Shown here: in pieces, positions 1-5,180 of the stretch | Numbering within the stretch: position 1 is the stretch's first letter | Layout: the number at the start of each line of letters is the position of its first letter | Source: an uncultured Fretibacterium sp. | GTDB lineage: Bacteria > Synergistota > Synergistia > Synergistales > Aminobacteriaceae | Assembly (NCBI RefSeq): GCF_938030725.1 | Contig: NZ_CALHIQ010000098.1 | Span: 1 to 13,364, forward strand | DNA length: 13,364 nt | Reading direction: 5' to 3' | Made by a program: the position numbers and the translations under genes | Notes under the pieces: model-generated | What the model saw: only the letters and a program-made list of their open reading frames with translations | What the model was told of the DNA's origin: nothing | The model's database searches: none

Positions 1-49
1 CCCTAATGAGGCCTTTTTTCAATTTGCCTGTTGCTTTTAGCTTGACAAT

Positions 50-175
50 CTAGCAAAAACATACGGATGGATTATCTTCTCTGCAATCTGTTTCAAACCC
101 CAACTCATCCCTGTAGAATTTTAACGCTTTTTCCATGTTTTTTACGCCTAAACAAATACACGTTATTTTATTCAT
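50..175 (-). pseudogene. Truncated VOC (glyoxalase-like) gene, N-terminal fragment
   Basis: A 41-codon frame starts at the ATG at 175, preceded by a good Shine-Dalgarno (GGGAGG, positions 183-188, 7-base spacer), and ends at TAG at 50. It opens MNKITCICLGVKNMEKALKF and continues with FYRDELGF and CREDNP. This is the usual first beta-alpha-beta unit of small vicinal-oxygen-chelate proteins, which are normally about 120-140 residues. The match breaks at about residue 40 (SVCF), where family members continue into the next strand. The remaining 49 bases to the window edge do not restore it in any frame I can follow. The gene therefore looks cut by a rearrangement or decay, although a frameshift with the rest lying outside the window remains possible. 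Family assignment is by eye. Confidence 0.6.
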
Positions 176-206
176 TCATTTTCCTCCCACAAGTTTATGT
201 GATTGT

Positions 207-236
207 ATTTTATTGTTTTTATCACAAATTTGTCAA
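207..236 (-). promoter_or_regulatory. Sigma-70-type promoter of the VOC fragment
   Basis: On the minus strand TTGACA (231-236) and TAAAAT (207-212) are separated by 18 bases and lie about 30 bases upstream of the VOC start codon. Both boxes are close to consensus, so the promoter looks intact although the gene it serves is broken. Confidence 0.6.
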
Positions 237-344
237 CAACGACACGCCCATAATAAAGCACTTGAAGGTGCTTCTGAAGGACCTCTCGATTGCTGGTTGA
301 CTTCATTCGCTCAAAGTCTGCAAGCTACTGCGCTCGTAAGTCGT

Positions 345-364
345 GACGGTCCTTAGAGGCCGTC
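345..364 (-). terminator. Possible terminator stem after the FMN-barrel/ferredoxin gene
   Basis: GACGG and CCGTC pair, continuing inward as CCT/AGG around a three-base loop with one bulged T. The stem lies about 28 bases past the stop at 393 on the minus strand. No T-run follows, so an intrinsic terminator is only possible. Nothing else with a gene-like signal is seen between 237 and 392, apart from a small 6-bp hairpin (AAGCAC/GTGCTT) at 256-273. Confidence 0.3.
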
Positions 365-392
365 CCTCGCTCCCCTCCTGATGGTCACGTTG

Positions 393-1007
393 TCACGCTA
401 TGCCCCTTCGCTCGATCACGCGGGAGGGGCAGGCCGTGGCGCAGCGGCCGCAGTGCAGACAGCGCTTCTGGTCGATCAGGGCGCGCCCGCTTGAGAAGTC
501 GATGCACCGCTGAGGGCAGGCTCGCAGGCACCGGCCACATCCAATGCAGCCAGAACCCACGAAGTACCCCGTCTCGATGGCCCCTGCCCCGCCGACCGAA
601 AAGGGGTCCCGCCGGACGCGGGACGGCACGCTGATGTCGAAGTACTCGCCCACGGCCTTAGAGAGGCGGAACACCGTAAGCGCCTCCCGCGTGCGACCGG
701 GGTAGATTTCCTTCATGTAGGGATTTTTTTCGAAGATATCGTCCAACCGCTCCCCCCCAATGTCCTGCACCTCGCCGCGCATCGAGATGGAAATCTTGCC
801 ACTGATCCCCGTCAGCGCAACGAACCCCTGGTCCACGAGCTCCGCGTAGAAGGACTTTCCCCGCGCCGTGAGGAAATAGACGCCGTCCTCGTCCCAGAGC
901 ATGATGTCGATGGCCCTCAACTTGGGCCGTCCATCCACCCCCACCGTCGCGACGGCCACCGTGTGGATATCCTCCGCCAGCAGTCGCAGATAATCGCTGC
1001 ACTCCAT
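393..1007 (-). CDS. FMN-binding split-barrel protein with C-terminal 2x[4Fe-4S] ferredoxin domain
   Basis: The 204-residue product has two parts. Residues 1-125 or so resemble the pyridoxamine 5'-phosphate oxidase-like FMN split barrel, including YFLTARGKSFY near 44-54. Residues 154-193 form a bacterial-type ferredoxin with two CxxCxxCxxxC clusters: C154, C157, C160, C164 and C183, C186, C189, C193. A cytoplasmic flavin-to-iron-sulfur electron carrier or small reductase is the likely role; the substrate is unknown. I chose the ATG at 1007; an in-frame TTG at 1013 would add two residues but lies too close to the G-rich Shine-Dalgarno near 1019-1025. It follows the HxlR regulator by 52 bases on the same strand and is probably co-transcribed. 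It is a paralog of the gene at 3077-3688 on the other side of the divergent region. Confidence 0.85.
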   Translation of the reverse strand: MECSDYLRLLAEDIHTVAVATVGVDGRPKLRAIDIMLWDEDGVYFLTARGKSFYAELVDQGFVALTGISGKISISMRGEVQDIGGERLDDIFEKNPYMKEIYPGRTREALTVFRLSKAVGEYFDISVPSRVRRDPFSVGGAGAIETGYFVGSGCIGCGRCLRACPQRCIDFSSGRALIDQKRCLHCGRCATACPSRVIERRGIA

Positions 1008-1059
1008 CAACAATCAATCCCCCCGGACCTTGTCGTCGCCCTGCCGTCAAAGAATGACG

Positions 1060-1392
1060 TTAGTTTTGTTTCATCCGTGCCTTATAGGCGCTCCCCCATT
1101 CGTGCATTGCCGTAAGGACGGGACGCATACTCTCACCAAGCTCCGACAAGGCATACTCAACCCTTGGCGGCACCTCGGGATAAACCGTCCTGGTGAGGAT
1201 TCCGTCTGCTTCCATCTGGCGGAGGCTGTCGGTCAGCACCTTCTGGCTGATCCCGTCCAGGTCCTTACGCAACTCGTTGAAACGCCACGAACGCATCAAC
1301 AGATTCCTTAAAATCAAGAGCTTCCACTTGCTCCCAATCAGCCCTACCGTTGTGGCAACCGGACAATCCGGCAGTTCACCCTTCGTTTTCAT
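1060..1392 (-). CDS. HxlR-family winged-helix transcriptional regulator
   Basis: The 110-residue length and sequence fit the HxlR family of dimeric winged-helix DNA-binding proteins. The N-terminal CPVATTVGLIGSKWKLLILR block (from Cys10) carries the family's conserved cysteine and GxKW element. The recognition region FNELRKDLDGISQKVLTDSL and the wing PPRVEYALSELG follow. Several HxlR members (YodB and HypR in Bacillus) sense quinones, aldehydes or disulfide stress through the N-terminal Cys, so Cys10 here is a candidate sensor; that is inference from family. The start is the ATG at 1392 with a GAGGTG Shine-Dalgarno just upstream. It is divergent from the peptide/radical SAM genes and heads a pair with the FMN-barrel/ferredoxin gene, so it may control one or both units. 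Confidence 0.93.
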   Translation of the reverse strand: MKTKGELPDCPVATTVGLIGSKWKLLILRNLLMRSWRFNELRKDLDGISQKVLTDSLRQMEADGILTRTVYPEVPPRVEYALSELGESMRPVLTAMHEWGSAYKARMKQN

Positions 1393-1423
1393 TGGGACAC
1401 CTCTATTGCTTCATTTTTTAATG

Positions 1424-1434
1424 TTACATTGTAA
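1424..1434. promoter_or_regulatory. Inverted repeat TTACA-T-TGTAA, candidate operator
   Basis: A perfect 5+5 inverted repeat around one base sits immediately downstream of the HxlR gene's -10 box, touching its last base. Placement over the transcription start suits autorepression by the HxlR dimer. That the HxlR protein binds it is inference. Confidence 0.4.
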
Positions 1435-1462
1435 TCATAATGCAACACGTATCAAAGGTCAA
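1434..1462 (-). promoter_or_regulatory. Sigma-70-type promoter of the HxlR gene
   Basis: On the minus strand TTGACC (1457-1462) and TATGAT (1434-1439) are spaced by exactly 17 bases, about 42 bases upstream of the regulator's ATG. No equally good promoter was found for the plus-strand peptide operon in the 318-base gap 1393-1710. An A-rich TAAAAT at 1546-1551 lacks a -35 partner. Confidence 0.7.
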
Positions 1463-1697
1463 TAAAGAGGCTTTCGTGACTCGGAAGTTTCAGCAAGGGG
1501 GACCTTGCAACGGACGGGCTGAGTTCCGCCAGGAAGCTTCGTGGATAAAATAAACGGTTTCCAAGCTGCTTTGAATCAAAACTCGGACGCGACGGTCCAT
1601 AAGTTACAAAAAAGTGGGTACTTGTGAAAGCTTCCGCCATTTCATAGAATGCAAACAAGGCGCAGAAAGCGCCCCGGCTATCCCGACTATTTTGTAA
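1440..1697 (+). other. Possible decayed coding remnant upstream of the peptide gene
   Basis: Three protein-like stretches follow each other in changing frames. Frame one is 1440-1553 (ends with EFRQEASWIK then TAA). Frame two covers about 1541-1627 (VDKINGFQAALNQNSDATV). Frame one resumes from about 1602 to a TAA at 1695-1697 (SYKKVGTCESFRHFIECK, ending PAIPTIL). Read together they could be one small protein with two compensating frameshifts, whose stop overlaps the peptide gene's Shine-Dalgarno. I do not recognise a family, and chance open frames are a real alternative. A hairpin GCAAGG-GGGA-CCTTGC at 1493-1508 lies inside. Confidence 0.2.
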
Positions 1698-1710
1698 GGA
1701 GGAGATACTG

Positions 1711-1884
1711 ATGGCACTTTCCAATCTGTCCGGATGGGGCACAACGGATAAGGAGGCTTCAACGTCTGCCTGCGGCGCGGCAGACAAACCGGAGGAAAAG
1801 CCCGCTGCCTGCGGCGCGGCAGACAAGCCGAAAGAAAAGCCGGCTGCCTGTGGCTCCGCTTGCGGTGCGGCAGACAAGAAGTAA
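1711..1884 (+). CDS. ACGX-repeat Cys-rich peptide, probable RiPP precursor
   Basis: A 57-residue product begins MALSNLSGWGTTDKEAST and then becomes repetitive. Ala-Cys-Gly-X units occur with cysteines at 21, 34, 47 and 51, separated by AADKPxEKPA spacers, ending ACGAADKK. Translation is supported by a near-perfect Shine-Dalgarno (AAGGAGG, 1696-1702, 8-base spacer). The next gene, 111 bases on, is a radical SAM/SPASM enzyme, the standard arrangement for a ribosomally made peptide modified at Cys or neighbouring residues. I recall an ACGX-repeat peptide/radical SAM pairing being named in protein-family collections, but cannot confirm it here. Residues 1-19 would serve as leader and the repeats as core. 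No Gly-Gly cleavage site, signal peptide or exporter is seen, so the product may stay intracellular. The modification itself is unknown. Confidence 0.8.
   Translation: MALSNLSGWGTTDKEASTSACGAADKPEEKPAACGAADKPKEKPAACGSACGAADKK
1768..1881 (+). repeat. In-frame 39-nt direct repeats in the peptide gene
   Basis: Two consecutive 39-base units (1768-1806 and 1807-1845) encode ACGAADKPEEKPA and ACGAADKPKEKPA. A 12-base remnant (ACGS, 1846-1857) and a final partial unit (ACGAADKK, 1858-1881) follow. The near-identical DNA suggests growth by tandem duplication, so repeat number may differ between strains. Confidence 0.85.
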
Positions 1885-1933
1885 TCCCACCCCAGCTCAA
1901 ACCGTTCCCGGTGGGGAATATCTTGCCGGGAAC
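1885..1933 (+). promoter_or_regulatory. Overlapping alternative hairpins between peptide and maturase genes
   Basis: Directly after the peptide stop, TCCCACC (1885-1891) can pair with GGTGGGG (1910-1916, with one G-T pair). Alternatively GTTCCCGG (1904-1911) pairs perfectly with CCGGGAAC (1926-1933). The two share bases 1910-1911 and so exclude each other. No long T-run follows. A partial block that lowers maturase expression relative to the peptide, or an mRNA-stabilising 3' end for the peptide message, is plausible. Confidence 0.45.
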
Positions 1934-1995
1934 ATCTTTCATTGCTCAATTTATGCGTTTTTACACAGACAAAACGCTGTTCTCAAAGGACGAAC

Positions 1996-3072
1996 ATGAA
2001 AGAATATTTTTCTTTCCAATGGCATATCACTGACGAGTGCGATCAGCGATGCAGGCATTGCTATATTTTTTCGGGCGATCCCTGTCGGGAACTCGACTCC
2101 ATGACGTGGAAGCAGTTGCAGGAAACGTTCTATAACTGTCTTGACTTTTGCGATGTCCACGACAGGCTTCCGTATTTTTACCTTACGGGTGGCGATCCTA
2201 TTTTGCATCCCGACTTCTGGCGACTTTTAAAGCTGTTTCACAAGCGCGCCATCCCCTTTACGATCATGGGGAACCCCTTTCATCTGACCGATCGGGTGTG
2301 CAGAACATTGAAGTCCTTGGGCTGTCAGAAGTATCAGCTCTCGCTGGATGGCCTGAGGGAAACTCATGACTGGTTCCGTAAGCGGGGGTCCTTCGACTGC
2401 ACATTGGAAAAAATAAGCTGTATCAACCAGGCCGGCATTCGCAGCGTCGTTATGACCACCGTTTCCAAGGTAAATCATGCGGAGCTTCCCGGCATCATCG
2501 ATGCCGTTGTGAAGGCCAGGGTAAACGTGTTTGCCTTTTCCCGTTACGTCCCCTCCGGGGGTGAGCTCGACGCAGGCATTACGGCACAGGAATATCGAAA
2601 GCTGCTTGCCACCTGCGACCGGAAGTTCACGGAATACGAAGCGGAGGGTTGCGATACTTACTTCAACAAGAAAGATCACCTTTGGACGCTTTATGAGTAC
2701 GAAACAGGGAAATTCAAGATTCCCTCCTATGCCTGCGATGGAATGATCTATGGTGGATGCAACTGTGGGAACTGTCATCTGACGATTTTGCCCACCGGGG
2801 AGATTTATGCCTGCCGCAGGGTGGCGGACAGCAAGGTGGGCAGCGTGTTTGAAGACCGACTCGCTGACGTTTGGGTAACGGACATGGAGGCATTCAGAAA
2901 TTATGACGATTTTTCAAAATGCTCCCGTTGTAAGTTAAAGCAATTCTGCCGTGGCTGTCCTGCAGTCGCCAAGGGCACAAACGGTGACTTCTACGGTGAC
3001 GATCCGCAGTGCTGGGCCAGCGTGGAAAACGGGTTGCTGACGCCTGAGATGTCGCAGGGAGAAAGAAGTTGA
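1996..3072 (+). CDS. Radical SAM/SPASM peptide-modifying enzyme
   Basis: The 358-residue product carries the radical SAM CxxxCxxC cluster at C15, C19 and C22 (DECDQRCRHCYIF), followed by the SAM-binding GGDP near 65-68. The C-terminal third has SPASM-type cysteines for auxiliary iron-sulfur clusters: C247, C255, C257, C260, C273 (GEIYACRR), C309, C312, C318, C321 (FCRGCPA) and C339. SPASM proteins modify ribosomal peptides or enzymes, for instance forming thioether or carbon-carbon crosslinks. The Cys-repeat peptide just upstream is the obvious substrate. The ATG at 1996 was chosen because AAAGGA (1985-1990) lies 5 bases upstream; an earlier ATG at 1942 would add 18 residues without homology and overlap less sensible sequence. 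No separate PqqD-like recognition domain is seen. The next gene begins 4 bases after the stop. Confidence 0.9.
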   Translation: MKEYFSFQWHITDECDQRCRHCYIFSGDPCRELDSMTWKQLQETFYNCLDFCDVHDRLPYFYLTGGDPILHPDFWRLLKLFHKRAIPFTIMGNPFHLTDRVCRTLKSLGCQKYQLSLDGLRETHDWFRKRGSFDCTLEKISCINQAGIRSVVMTTVSKVNHAELPGIIDAVVKARVNVFAFSRYVPSGGELDAGITAQEYRKLLATCDRKFTEYEAEGCDTYFNKKDHLWTLYEYETGKFKIPSYACDGMIYGGCNCGNCHLTILPTGEIYACRRVADSKVGSVFEDRLADVWVTDMEAFRNYDDFSKCSRCKLKQFCRGCPAVAKGTNGDFYGDDPQCWASVENGLLTPEMSQGERS

Positions 3073-3076
3073 ATAC

Positions 3077-3688
3077 ATGGATATCGAAACCTGCATTAAA
3101 AAATTAAGCTACGTCGGCGTGCTTGATTTTGCCACCGTTGACGAAAGCGGCGCTCCGCAGGTGCGCAACATCAGCGCCATTCACTATGAGGGAACGAGCC
3201 TATACTTTCTGACGGCCAGGGGAAAATACTTCGCCTCGCAGCTGAAAAACGACGGAAGAGTTCAGGTCCTTGGCTACACGAAGTACAAAGAAACGATCCG
3301 ACTTTCCGGCAGAGCCGAAGAGGTCCCAGAGGATGCTCAGGTCAAGTGGCGGAACGTTCTTTATCAGGAACAGCCCTACCTCGAAAACGTCTACCCCGGA
3401 GAAACGAAGAACATCGACACGATCTTCCTTCTGCAGGACTACACGATAGAGTACTTTTGCCTCTCTACCCGCCCAATCACAAGGGAATATTTTGTAGTCG
3501 GAAACGCTGAATCGCTAAAAAAGGGATACCACATCATGGAAAACTGTATCGGGTGCGGCACCTGTCAGGCGGTGTGCCCACAGGACGCCATCAGGCCAGG
3601 AACCCCTTTTGTGATCGATGAAAGCCATTGCCTGCAATGCGGCAACTGCGCTGAAAACTGTCCCGTGGAAGCGATCGAGAGGTATTGA
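3077..3688 (+). CDS. FMN-binding split-barrel protein with C-terminal 2x[4Fe-4S] ferredoxin domain (second copy)
   Basis: The 203-residue product has the same architecture as the minus-strand gene at 393-1007. An FMN split barrel (YFLTARGKYF at 43-52) occupies about residues 1-130. A ferredoxin domain follows with clusters C157, C160, C163, C167 and C185, C188, C191, C195. Matching segments such as FLTARGK and CIGCG show that the two are paralogs. It starts 4 bases after the radical SAM stop and has only a distant, weak Shine-Dalgarno (GGGAG, 3057-3061), so translational coupling to the maturase gene is likely. Radical SAM enzymes need one-electron reduction of their cluster, and a flavin/ferredoxin fusion in the operon is a natural candidate donor. 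That role is inferred from context. Confidence 0.87.
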   Translation: MDIETCIKKLSYVGVLDFATVDESGAPQVRNISAIHYEGTSLYFLTARGKYFASQLKNDGRVQVLGYTKYKETIRLSGRAEEVPEDAQVKWRNVLYQEQPYLENVYPGETKNIDTIFLLQDYTIEYFCLSTRPITREYFVVGNAESLKKGYHIMENCIGCGTCQAVCPQDAIRPGTPFVIDESHCLQCGNCAENCPVEAIERY

Positions 3689-3698
3689 GGCGATCCTG

Positions 3699-4655
3699 AT
3701 GAAAACCATGAAAGCAGTCCTTTTAAACGGCGTTACGGAGGCAAAAGACCTCGTCCTGTCGGAGGTGCCGATTCCAGAGGTAAGGCCCGGCTGGGTCCTG
3801 GTAAAGGTCAGGGTTTTCGGCATGAACCATTCGGAGCAGATACTTCGCCTGAGCGAGATATGCGCGGAGTACATTCAAAAGCCCATCATTCCCGGCATCG
3901 AGTGCGCGGGAGAGGTTGCCGACCCCTCCGACAGCGGGCTTTCCAAAGGCCAAAAGGTCATTGCCATGATGGGCGGCATGGGCCGCAGCTTCAACGGCAG
4001 TTACGCTGAATACGCCCTTTTGCCCGTTCAGCGCGTTTTTGTCATCGAAAGCGATTTCGACTGGGCGACGCTTGCGGCTGTGCCGGAAACCTATTTTACC
4101 GCATGGGGCAGCCTGCTTGAATGCCTCAAACTGCAACCCGACGATACGCTCCTGATCCGCGGGGCGACCTGTGCGCTGGGCTATGCGGCGATACAGATGG
4201 CAAAGGCAATGGGATGCTGTGTGATCGCCACCACCCACAGAGAAAACAAGTTAAAGCTGCTCCTCGACGCGGATGAGCAGGTCCTGGACCAAGGGAGGCT
4301 CACAGGCGTCGTTCAGGGAGCCACCAAAGCTCTTGAGCTTGTCGGTGCAAAAACGGTAAAAGATACGCTGACCGCCGTGGAAAGGGGCGGAATTGTCTGC
4401 AATACCGGCGTTCTCGGAGGCGTGTATGCGCTCAATGGATTTGATCCCATCAAGGACATTCCAAACGGAGTGTACCTTACCGGATTCCACAGCAACTGGC
4501 CTACACAGCAGGTCGTTGACGACATCTTCCGTTTTATCAAGGACAAAAACCTCGTCCCCGTTTACGGAAAAGCGTTCAGCTTCGAGGACATGCAGGACGC
4601 TATTGCCGCACAGGATGCGGGAAGCGTAAACGGCAAGATCGTTGTAAAGCTATAA
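3699..4655 (+). CDS. MDR-superfamily NAD(P)H-dependent oxidoreductase (quinone oxidoreductase-like)
   Basis: The 318-residue length and layout fit the zinc-independent branch of medium-chain dehydrogenases/reductases. An N-terminal GroES-like domain carries EVPIPEVRPGWVLVKV and PGIECAGEV (65-73). A Rossmann domain includes RGATCALGYAAIQMAKAMG (154-172), the usual Ala-x-x-Gly-x-x-x-x-x-Gly nucleotide-binding region. The position that often holds a catalytic zinc Cys reads GMNHSEQ, so no zinc ligand set is apparent. Reduction of a quinone, enone or similar electrophile is the family's usual chemistry; the substrate here is unknown. I used the ATG at 3699 (GAGG at 3686-3689, 9-base spacer) rather than an ATG three codons later. 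It follows the ferredoxin fusion by 10 bases and is probably the last gene of the operon. Confidence 0.88.
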   Translation: MKTMKAVLLNGVTEAKDLVLSEVPIPEVRPGWVLVKVRVFGMNHSEQILRLSEICAEYIQKPIIPGIECAGEVADPSDSGLSKGQKVIAMMGGMGRSFNGSYAEYALLPVQRVFVIESDFDWATLAAVPETYFTAWGSLLECLKLQPDDTLLIRGATCALGYAAIQMAKAMGCCVIATTHRENKLKLLLDADEQVLDQGRLTGVVQGATKALELVGAKTVKDTLTAVERGGIVCNTGVLGGVYALNGFDPIKDIPNGVYLTGFHSNWPTQQVVDDIFRFIKDKNLVPVYGKAFSFEDMQDAIAAQDAGSVNGKIVVKL

Positions 4656-4727
4656 GCAAGCGTACAGGCGGCGCGCGGACGAGCCAAGACACTTGCACCG
4701 AGCCGCTCTGCCTCCCTGGTGGCCTCA

Positions 4728-4794
4728 GAACGGGCTGGGGGATTCCACGGTGCCTGTGCCGCAAAATCCCCCCGTTCCAGGTCAAAATGACCTG
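4728..4794. terminator. Paired hairpins between convergent genes, possible bidirectional terminator
   Basis: A large stem pairs GAACG + GGGGGATT (4728-4732, 4737-4744) with AATCCCCC + CGTTC (4765-4777), leaving a four-base bulge. It is followed immediately by a perfect 7-bp hairpin CAGGTCA-AAA-TGACCTG (4778-4794). It lies between the plus-strand operon ending at 4655 and the minus-strand gene ending at 4816. T-runs are poor on both strands, so termination is inferred from position and stability only. The second palindrome could instead be a protein-binding site. Confidence 0.4.
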
Positions 4795-4815
4795 ACGCCG
4801 AAAAACCCCAAGCCG

Positions 4816-5100
4816 CTACCTGGAAAACGCAGCGCGATACACCTCGTCCTGTTCCGGGAAATGGACGATATACCCAATCGGGAGCTTATTTCCCGTCGCT
4901 TCAATGACCGCCCTCGCCCCCTCCTCTCCAAAAGCGCCGCAGAGCTCTATACAGTCAACCCCTTCACGCTGCAGCCGGCGCGCTTCTTCCCTTGCTTCCC
5001 GCAGGTCTGCGACACCGACGATCTGAGCGTCACCACCGTGAATCGACGCCCTGTCCGCCTCCGCATTGAAATCGCCCATGATCAAAAACGCAAACCGCAT
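4816..5100 (-). CDS. Small conserved protein, DUF6506-like
   Basis: The 94-residue soluble product begins MRFAFLIMGDFNAEADRA and contains IVGVADLREAREEARRLQ, then GVDCIELCGAFGEEGARAVI and LPIGYIVHFPEQDEV. The pattern of short hydrophobic strands alternating with helices, and the IELCGAFG segment, resemble a family I recall as DUF6506, of unknown function. I take the ATG at 5100 as the start: the AGGAGG at 5110-5115 is 9 bases from it but directly abuts the ATG at 5109. No membrane segment, signal peptide or catalytic motif is evident. It has no obvious functional link to its neighbours and is convergent with the redox operon. Confidence 0.75.
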   Translation of the reverse strand: MRFAFLIMGDFNAEADRASIHGGDAQIVGVADLREAREEARRLQREGVDCIELCGAFGEEGARAVIEATGNKLPIGYIVHFPEQDEVYRAAFSR

Positions 5101-5109
5101 AGCATCCAT

Positions 5110-5115
5110 CCTCCT
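5110..5115 (-). promoter_or_regulatory. Shine-Dalgarno that decides the start of the DUF6506-like gene
   Basis: AGGAGG on the minus strand touches the first ATG (5107-5109), which would be unusable at zero spacing, and lies 9 bases from the second ATG (5098-5100). The second is therefore preferred. Confidence 0.6.
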
Positions 5116-5180
5116 GACTTTAGTGGAATTTTTCTATTACTCAGAGCTTTTTATTTTTTATCGCATCGCGCTTTCGCAGT

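Noticed and set aside
1768..1881. Direct repeats as a possible CRISPR array
   Set aside because: The 39-base units are contiguous, in frame and coding; there are no variable spacers.
1452..1949. Minus-strand frames of 165 and 112 codons with repeated AAPQA-type segments
   Set aside because: The repeats are simply the antisense reading of the Cys-repeat peptide gene at 1711-1884, which has the strong Shine-Dalgarno and matching partner enzyme.
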